A stretch of DNA of 64,000 nucleotides from Fonsecaea monophora (Eukaryota; Ascomycota; Eurotiomycetes; Chaetothyriales; Herpotrichiellaceae), in assembly GCF_001642475.1 (NCBI RefSeq), contig NW_019173953.1, positions 186,001-250,000 of the forward strand. The letters are read 5' to 3'. Shown here piece by piece: positions 56,222-64,000 of the stretch; the first letter of the stretch is position 1, and every line of letters starts with the position of its first letter. A program made the translations under genes and the position numbers. The notes below the pieces were generated by a model. The model ran no database searches. It saw only the letters and a list, made by a program, of their open reading frames with translations, and was not told the origin of the DNA.

Positions 56222-57110
56222 TGCCGTTTGTCGTTTGTGGCACGTGGGAAGTGGCACCATCTAAAAGGTCAGTCCGTCGATTGCTAATGGACTTTATAGG
56301 GTGCCGTTGAAAGAGTGCTGGCCAGTTATAACACGATAGCCTTGGAGACTGACATCGAGCGTCTGACAAAATGCTTCCGACAGGACGTTACCACCAACAT
56401 GGAAGCGTTGGCTAGTCAGGGACTTCGAGTTCTTGCATTTGCTCACCGTCTCCACGATTCTCAATTCACAGAAGGGGCTTTATGGGGAGCAACACACCAC
56501 ACTGCGAGCATATTGAGAGAGACCTTACCATTGTAGGTTTGCTTGGAATCTACGACCCTCCTCGGCCCGAATCAATGAATGTGAGCCCAAGACTCCTTTA
56601 ACTCTTCTGGCCTGACTACATCGTCCAAGCTTATATATGGTGTCTTCACTCCGGAGTTTCTATGCGACATGCTGTTCTACGGCCTTGTGGAAGCAGGTTG
56701 CACCCTTGGACCTTTTACACTCGTAATCTGGGGATGTGCTAACGGGGCTCTGGGGACGGACTGCAACTCGCCTATTCTGACTCAAGCACTCCCGTGTGTC
56801 GCGCCCGGGGGCCTGTGTATGCGGCCACGACATGGATCTTTGTTTTCTTTGCCTGGGAACTCATTGATCTCCGTCGATCCTTCTTCTACATGACTGATGG
56901 TATTCGAGGCTGGATGAGTACCATCTGGGGCAACAAATTTCTCTTTTTCGCAGTCACGTTGGTCTTCCTGGTTGTCTTTCCTACTCTTTATATTCCTGTC
57001 CTCAACACTGACGTCTTCAAGCATGATGGGATTGGGTGGGAGTGGCGATTGTGTTTGTTACCGTGGCCGTCTTCATTTCTGGCTGCGAACTCTGGAAGTG
57101 GATCAAGAGG
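56222..57110 (+). pseudogene. P-type cation ATPase relic (internally deleted)
   Basis: Fragments of a type II P-type ATPase in order but broken. GAVERVLASYN and NMEALASQGLRVLAFAHR come from the nucleotide-binding domain (56298-56530; an intron-like GTCAGT...TATAG still separates the preceding piece). VGLLGIYDPPRPES (about 56535-56577) is in another frame. Then, after a jump, come DMLFYGLVEAGCTLG, ANGALGTDCN and WIFVFFAWELIDLRRSFFYM plus FVFPTLYIPVLNTDVF-type C-terminal membrane segments (56655-57060). The phosphorylation site and the whole hinge (TGDxxx, GDGVND) are missing, and frames shift at least twice. It lies 5.4 kb upstream of an intact P-type ATPase start, suggesting an old duplicate or rearranged copy. 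Confidence 0.8.
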
Positions 57111-57850
57111 GTTTACTATCGCACACACGCAGCAGGAAATGTCCGACGGGAGAACTTGGTCTGATTGTCTGTACTGGCGTGGGTGCAAAGCATATGTGGC
57201 CTGATTGGATCGATAGATTGGCAGTCACCTCGTATTCCTGGTCCAATTGCGCAGCGCACAATACCATCCACCCTCATTCTGTGCTTAGCAATTTCCAAGT
57301 ACCTTTGTACCCTCAAAAGGGCGGTCCACTGTCAGGCTGCTTGAAACAAAGTTGCAATGTGTCTGGACTTTCGGGAACGACTGTACTGTATATAGTTGAT
57401 GCCAACGCCTATCCCTACCGTCCAACTTCGTCACGTGTGGTTGAGATCACTGCCTTATTCTGATTGGTCGGAATGCTGGTCTGCCAAGGATAACTTGCTG
57501 CGAGGTCTATACACAAGGTCTTGGCAGCCTGTTTGTCTGAGCAACCTTGGCTGCAACATTAGCAGCCTAGGCCAACTACATTGTCTCAGTCATCTAAGAT
57601 CTTCTCGGCGAACCCTGAGCACATCCCTTCTCCACGATGGAATTCCCATCCATAGCGTCTTGGCGTTCATGTGCCAACTGGGACGCCAGGTCCGGAATCT
57701 CCCGCGGCCGAGGACATTGCGACGTGCCCTAAGAAATGAACGATCTTCCAACATTCCATCTGAAGCTCTGGAAACACAGATTCAGCAGTTCTTCTGACTT
57801 ACAGTCTATCTGACTACCTTTCCTCCCATCCACTGTATTCGTTTTTCGCC
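57111..57850. other. Intergenic, no gene recognised
   Basis: 740 bp between the ATPase relic and the ZIP gene. A 133-codon frame (57396-57797) has no recognisable similarity and is probably spurious; the segment is the ZIP upstream region. Confidence 0.5.
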
Positions 57851-59685
57851 ATGAATTGTCCATCCCGAACCGACGACGTCGAATTAGAACATCCAACCTG
57901 GAACCAAAATCCGCCTGATTTGGCCGCGGACCTCACGACCCGTCAGGACCTTAACGGCATCGCCAACTCGCGAGAGCACAAGGCTGCCTGTGATGATGAC
58001 AGGGTAGACGGTTTGCCTCCGGCTGTCAAAACCTGTCTGTTCGACAGGCCTCCTGACGCCCTTATTCCAGCAGCGTCCACTGCGGGGCTTCCTTATGGTG
58101 AGTTTCAACTCTGCTCTGCTGTGTCTTCTCTCCAACATTCGTGGGTTAAGACCTGACGCCGATCATGGCTTCTTTCCACAGGACTTGCCTCGCTCCCTAA
58201 GACGGTTGCCGCTGGTGATGGCCGCCACCGTCTTCCATCTCCCCCAAGCACTCCGGCTCCTGCAGTGTCGGCCCTTTGGAGCTGGACCACCTGGGGATTG
58301 TCCGTCGCCGTCACCTCTTTCTCTTTCTCTGTTATCGGTCAGACCTATCATGCGTACCTAGGACACTTCAGTGAGGGCCCGGCTTCTGCCTATGCTTCGA
58401 ACTCTCTGGCAGCATCCACCTCGAGCGTGCGAAAAAGGTCTACCTGCCCCGACGACAGTGCGAATGAGGACCTCTACAACACCCCGCTTCATGTTGGTGC
58501 TTTGTTCATCATCCTATTGGTCTCGACCCTGGCTTGCTCCTTTGCCATGCTGGCATCCCGCTTTCCGGGCCTCCGACTTCCAGCACATTTCTTCTTCGTG
58601 ATTCGACATTTTGGCACAGGTGTTCTTATTGCAACCGCATTTGTCCATCTTCTCCCGACTGCCTTCATATCTCTGGGAGATCCTTGTCTGACTGGCTTCT
58701 GGAATGACGACTATCCTGCCATGCCCGGCGCCATCGCTTTGGCTGGGATTTTTCTAGTTATCCTCGTCGAGATGATCTTCCACCCGTGTCGGCGGATCCG
58801 TCCGAGGCTTGAAGACCATCCTACGGGTGACCACGCTCTCACTGATGCCTCTCATGGTAACCCATCGCAGACAGATCCGACCGGACCACTGCGCGATATG
58901 GGTCCCTTGGTTGGGAAACAATCGAGTATAGGTCGCAGCCTCTCTCGAGTCAACGATCCACGCGATGTCGATCAAATCGAAGAGATGAACTCTTCTAAAG
59001 TTAACGCTCGGCCATCCTCTCACAGGGAACACGATGGCACCAGTGCGGAAGCCATGCGTACTCTGACTCGAGATCAGAAGCTCCGAAAAGCCCGGCTGCA
59101 ATGTGTTCTCCTAGAGATCGGTATCCTCTTCCACAGCGTTTTTATTGGCATGGCTCTCAGCGTCTCGACCGGGAGTGACTTCGTGGTTCTTCTGATTGCC
59201 ATTGCATTTCATCGCAAGTATACCGAAGCAGCCTTGCACAAATCGGTTTGGAACTAACGTACATTAATTAGAAACATTCGAAGGTCTCGCTCTAGGATCT
59301 CGCATTGCCGACATTGACTGGCCTATGGGAACATGGCAGCCATGGTTCATGGCTCTTGCGTATGGGTGCACGTATGGAGTCTCACTCTGTCTCGGTGTGG
59401 TGGATGCTTTCTAACATGGCGACCAGGACCCCACTCGGACAAGCCATCGGTCTCGCCACTCATTCGCTGTACAGCCCCAGCTCCGAGACGGGCCTCTTAC
59501 TCGTGGGCACTATGAATGCCATCTCTGCAGGACTTTTGACCTTCGCATCACTGGTCGAGCTTCTCTCCGAAGACTTTCTTAGCGATCACAGCTGGGATGT
59601 ACTTCGAGGCAAGAGCCGCGTCTTTGCCAGTCTGTTGGTGTTCGCTGGCGCATTTGCCATGAGTCTGGTCGGCGCGTGGGCCTAG
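57851..59685 (+). CDS. ZIP-family zinc/iron transporter
   Basis: Four exons (57851-58097, 58182-59213, 59272-59371, 59427-59685), 545 residues. Membrane importer of divalent metals, eight-span ZIP fold. Seen: an extended N-terminal cytosolic region, a first span TWGLSVAVTSFSFSVIG, LFIILLVSTLACSFAML, HFGTGVLIATAFVHLLPTAF (TM4, metal-binding His), a long acidic/His-containing loop, LEIGILFHSVFIGMALSV and AIAFHQTFEGLALGSRIA (TM4-TM5 binding motifs), and FASLVELLSEDF. The second intron begins GCAAGT and ends AG: a GC-AG intron. It is required to join AIAFH to QTFEGLALG; reading on gives a stop. It lies between a dead and a live P-type ATPase gene. Confidence 0.92.
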
Positions 59686-62488
59686 AAGGGCTCGACCGCC
59701 AGCTAGCATGCTACCCCTACCCACTGAAAACACCAAATGCGTGCTACGAACTCCCTATGCAGAGCAAGCAGGTTACTCAAGCCCCTGGATTCGTCGAATC
59801 TATCTCAATGAGCGTCACCCTTGTCACAACGGATCGCAGTGCACGCACCTCCCATTCGTTACAGTTATGCTATCAACAGACCGACACACTGAGCCACGAT
59901 ACATTCCTTTCCCGGCCACGCCATTGGCAAGTGGATCTACCAAAGTTACACTCATTATCCACCTTGGACTTTACAGATTAAATCTTACTTACATTCATTA
60001 CCTCCCAAAGACACTATTGATAAATATGTTGGATTATAAGCCTAGCCCGATGAGGCAACTGCGCCGAGTGCGAAACTACAAGAGGCCTGGGGAAAGCTTC
60101 CCTTTCCTTCCCTCATGCTTTGAGTCTTAGTCAAGATATACTATCAAGGAATACCTATACCTACCTGCTACCTATCGCTACCCTCTGCCTATCAGTATAA
60201 AGAAACTTAAATATCTTAGGGTAGAACCCGGTTCCGCAACCCTCTGTATAGACAAAGCAGGATTGCAGGCTGTTGAGTCCCTTGTCGCATTGAATGTCAT
60301 CGCACAAAATCGAGGTTTGCTCAGCCACCTGCGCCACCTGCCCCACTCTCGGCATATTTGTCAGTTTTGCGCTCTGCGCCTGAATCGAACATATCAGGCC
60401 TTACCAGCGGCGATATTCAGGTGTATCGTATGTCTGTGAAGTTCTCAACACAGTACAGGGCATGGCTTGAAGCTCAGTGGAACAAAATTCCTAATCCTTG
60501 GGTAGCTCCTTACAATGGTGGATGGACCTGCCAATAGAAGCCACCCAAATACCTATCTACCGGGAACTTGTTCGAGGTACCTTTCCCATGCATTCAGGGC
60601 CACATTCGCGAAGTAGGGTGTCACGGCTGTCAGCTGTTGAGGGATGCAAATCTATCTTGTCTTTTTTGGGGGGCCATTCAGTGAGAGTATCGGCCGTGGT
60701 AGCCACCGCAGAGGACGACCCGTCATACAGAGGTCCTGTTCCGCCGTGAAGAGGCGACACCTGAGGGTGCAAGTACAATTGGACGAGATCTCCGGTCCTC
60801 AAGTGCATCACTTGAGCCTCCCCAATGCTCACAGAGGATTCACAGGACAAGCCCACTTGTATTATAGGTAGAACCGAGGGCCTTGTCTCGTGTGACAAGA
60901 GCAATCTCGAGAAGTCGGACACTCCCACGGGATCCTGTGTCCTGAATACTTCCCACGGACTAAGACAGCAAGCACGGACCCTAGTGCTGCTGTGACAGGT
61001 CGACGTTGGCCCTTCTTACCACATCCTGAGATCGATTAGCGAGTAACGTGTAGCCCTCCGCAGTGGCAGACAGTTTAGATACTGGGTCGCTTATGTGCGA
61101 ATTCGACGTTGGTTTCAACAATTCCCTTACAATTCAAATCACGTCTTGCACGCTATCACTCCGGTCAAAGTGGCTCGAGAGAAAAAAATGACATCAAGAA
61201 AAACGACGGTGGGATTTAGGTGATACAGGACATCCCACATCACCCTTTACGGTTATAGGTAGGTAAATGACTACTTGAGATTGGATTCGGTCTGCTTGCC
61301 CACGTGTATGTTGGCTGTGATAGTGGTATCAAAAATGCCTCATACTGCAGTTTACTTTTTTCTTTCTCCTTCCTGGAATTGCTGTTTGACTTGCAGGTTT
61401 TGTGGGCATGATCCTTCTCCGGCAGACACCCTGAAGGACTTTTTCACCGAATCCCGGAGCCCATCATCTTGTGGATCTTCCCAGGGACTCTTGGTGCGAC
61501 GATGGAAAAGGGATATTGCACGCGGCCTTTGGCCAGGACCAGAAGATCAACGAGGAGCTGGAGGGAATGCATACTCGTATTACGAAATCCTGCTTTCGCA
61601 CGGGCGTTGTGTGGACTTTGGCTAATGGAAAATCTGCCTGTCGCCAATCCCCAGTTTTGCCCACTGTCTCCAAAGACTAAATCGTGGACTTGGATGGAGG
61701 TGTGTTGCTCAAGAGTGCATCCACGATCCTCTCATTTGATATGGAGATGAGCGTGAAAAGCTGACCAGGTCCGAGACCAATGGCTCGCGTCGCACGCAGA
61801 GCATAGCCACGCCAGACACGCTAGGACTGGTCGAGCGCTGGACGTTGCCGAATACTGAGTTTTCGCAAGCAGAGTTTGGGTGGCTCTGACTGCCAAACTC
61901 ACCCTGGATACGAGGACACGGAGGAGTTTCCCGGTAAGACGGAACAGAAGCGTTCTGTGGCATCTAAGCCACTTCAGGCAACATTGTTCAGGTACGTTCC
62001 TCCTGCGTCCGAACTTCTCTATTGCGCTCCACCATCCCACCACATCATTCCCATCTTTCCAGCCTTTGACTTGCCTTTTCTCGTTAAATTTGAGGCATTT
62101 TTGTCCCTGGCTCGTGCATGATAATATTATTCACCCAGATCCTGTTTGGGACTTCTCCATATTTCCCCTGTTCATCGGTTTGGGCTGTGGGGCCCGTGCG
62201 CCTTTGTTAGCTTTGTCGCCCTGGATGCACTGGCCATTCATTCCATGGGCGTTGTTGACCTCGCCAAATTCGCGCAGCTCTACCTTGCTCATCTGCATAG
62301 TTTACCGAGAGGAAGCTGGAGGAGCCATGCATGTGCTCCCAGCCATGGAGCCAGCGCATATATCAAGGTAGGTCAGAGCAGGAGTTTCCCTTCCACACAT
62401 TGCGGTTTCTTCCCACCTCCCACCTCTCCCTCCCAGCCCTGCGTCCAGCTCGTATCTCCGGCAAAACATTGCCTTGAATCTTGTCAAC
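59686..62488. other. Gene-poor 2.8-kb stretch before the P-type ATPase
   Basis: Contains only short overlapping frames (longest 163 codons, unrecognised). The last few hundred bases, with CCCTCCCAGCCC-type pyrimidine runs, are the likely 5' leader of the ATPase. I see no ATPase fragments here that I could join to the relic at 56.2-57.1 kb. Confidence 0.45.
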
Positions 62489-64000
62489 ATGGCCGTCACA
62501 GACGATATGGGCGACAGCACTGAGAAGGCCACTGTGGTCGTGGAGGCGTCCAACCACGACGACGAAGACCTTAACCCTAACCTCGCAGCAAAACGCCGTA
62601 TCCGATACATGGACGATGACGAGGAGAACGGTGGTCCATCTGCTGCCACCGACATTGGTCATCCATTGAAGAGGCGAGGCTCGACCTACTCTGTGCATTC
62701 GCTTTCCAGCGTTCGCAGTGGACAACGTACCATCGACCCGTCCATCATCCTGCCAGTTCAATATCGTACACTCAGCTATGATATCACCAATGTCAAGGCA
62801 ATAGAGAGTGCAAAGAATGCCCGTGAGAAGGCTGCGATTGGTGAGAGAGCCATGATATCTTCTGCATATCTGGAGATCGACTAACCGCTCCCCTTTCTTC
62901 CAGATGTGGGAGGGCTTGAGTGGCATCTACTCACCCTCCAAGAGATTTGCAATCGATTAAATACCTCCACCGATACTGGTCTGTTGCCCGCGGCCGTCAA
63001 AGAAAAGCTTTCACAATATGGTCGCAATGTGCCTTCCCCTCCGCCCTCGAGGTTGGCCCAGAAGCTGTTCGGCTACTTCTTTGGAGGGTTCGGCTCTATT
63101 TTGCTAGGCGGCAGCATCCTCGTCTTTGTCTCTTGGAAACCCCTGGGTCAACCGCCAGCTGTGGCCAATCTTGCTCTGGGTATCGTTCTCGCCGCAGTCT
63201 TCTTCATCCAGGCAGCGTTCAATGCCTGGCAAGACTTTTCGTCGTCCAGGGTCATGAACAGTATCACAGGCATGCTGCCTGAGGCCTGCCATGTTCTACG
63301 CGATGGAAGCAAGCAGACAATCCAAGCGCCTGACGTTGTCCCAGGTGACGTCCTCTACTTCAAAGCGGGTGATAAACTGCCAGCCGACATTCGGTACATA
63401 GATGTCTCCACCGACGCCAAGTTCGATAGGAGCATCTTGACAGGAGAATCGTTCCCGTTGGCCGCCGTCACCGAGTCCCACGAGCCCAATTATCTCGAGA
63501 CAAGATGTATCGGCATGCAAGGCACTCACTGTACTTCCGGCAGTGGGGTTGGCATTGTGGTGTCTACCGGCGACGATACCGTCTTTGGCCACATTGCCAA
63601 ATTAACCAGCCAGCCCTCAACTGGCAGGACAAATCTGCAGAAAGAGGTGCTGCGCTTCGTCTTCATCATTGTCGGCTTGATGGTCTTCATGAACATCATC
63701 GTCATTGCGGTTTGGGCAGGGTATATCCGACACGCACACCACAGCTACATCAATGTCCCGACCCTCATTGTTGACATTGTCAGTGTGGCCATTGCGTTTG
63801 TCCCCGAGGGCTTGCCTATTGCTCTCACAGCGTCGCTCACAATCACGGCGAACATCATGAAGAAGAACAATATTCTCTGCAAGTCACTCAAGACGGTCGA
63901 GACGCTTGGGTCTGTCTCCGTCCTCTTGTCTGACAAGACCGGAACGTTGACCAAGAATCAAATGGTGGTGACCGACTGTCTTGTCGGGTTCAGTACCATG
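62489..64000 (+). CDS. P-type Na+/K+ (type IIC-like) cation ATPase, 5' part
   Basis: Two exons in the window (62489-62840, 62904 to the edge); the gene is cut at 64000 after 483 residues. ATP-driven cation pump in a membrane. Seen: a long acidic N-terminal cytosolic tail with RSGQRTIDPSIILPVQYRTLSYDI, LEWHLLTLQEICNRLNTS (cation-ATPase N-terminal domain), GFGSILLGGSILVFVSW (first span), actuator-domain DKLPADIRYIDVS and SILTGESFPL, VPEGLPIALTASLTI in TM4, and the phosphorylation site DKTGTLTKNQM at about residue 459. TM4 PEGLP and the paired spans fit Na+/K+-type pumps found in fungi. The hinge and C-terminus lie outside the window. Intron-exon junction (GTGAGA...CCAG) is clean. Specificity (Na+, K+ or other) cannot be told from this part. 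Confidence 0.9.

Noticed and set aside
57396..57797. 133-codon frame before the ZIP gene
   Set aside because: Low similarity to anything, basic/Arg-rich translation typical of random frames.
1..64000. CRISPR arrays, prophage, rRNA genes, intact transposons
   Set aside because: No evenly spaced repeats, no rRNA-like conserved blocks and no transposase or reverse-transcriptase motifs were recognised.

Overview
The window is nuclear DNA of a filamentous ascomycete (Pezizomycotina). Evidence: protein genes carry many short GT-AG introns (mostly 40-130 bp), there are four Zn2Cys6 transcription factors with fungal-type architecture, a Rho1 GTPase, a CCZ1 homologue and an oxysterol-binding protein, and most enzymes are recognisably fungal. 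A Eurotiomycete, perhaps a black yeast, would fit, but that is only a guess. I rebuilt exon structures by hand from splice sites and reading frame; every multi-exon model except the gene cut by the right edge adds up to a multiple of three.

Layout. 0.5-2.3 kb: a secreted GH79 beta-glucuronidase-like enzyme. 3.4-14.8 kb: an accessory metabolic block with two Zn2Cys6 regulators, a peroxisomal (SKM-ended) acyl/aryl-CoA ligase, a five-exon DsbA-like 2-hydroxychromene-2-carboxylate isomerase/GST-kappa, a molybdopterin oxidoreductase divergent from it, and an isocitrate lyase/PEP-mutase family enzyme. 16.83-16.98 kb: a tRNA-Phe(GAA) gene with two introns, one canonical (37/38) and one that looks exactly like a spliceosomal GT-AG intron inside the anticodon stem; this is the most striking object in the window. 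17.2-17.6 kb: an ankyrin-repeat relic.

17.85-35.26 kb: a compact catabolic-looking cluster: NodB/cyclic-imidase-type deacetylase, D-2-hydroxyacid dehydrogenase, a penicillin acyltransferase-like (C45) Ntn hydrolase, a Zn2Cys6 regulator, a DapA-type aldolase/lyase, an aspartate aminotransferase, a fused HyuA-HyuB 5-oxoprolinase/hydantoinase, and a Dal5-like MFS permease. Together they could import a cyclic amide, imide or lactam, open it, hydrolyse it, transaminate it and split or reduce the 2-oxo acid. The substrate is inferred, not shown.

37.2-52.1 kb is mostly conserved cellular machinery: a second CoA ligase with a canonical SKL peroxisomal signal, a small PIP-kinase-like protein, an oxysterol-binding protein, a Zn2Cys6 factor, CCZ1 and Rho1. 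54.3-64.0 kb: an alpha/beta hydrolase, a decayed P-type ATPase relic, a ZIP zinc transporter containing a GC-AG intron, and the 5' part of an intact P-type (Na+/K+-like) ATPase that runs off the right edge. No CRISPR array, rRNA, intact transposon or prophage was seen.
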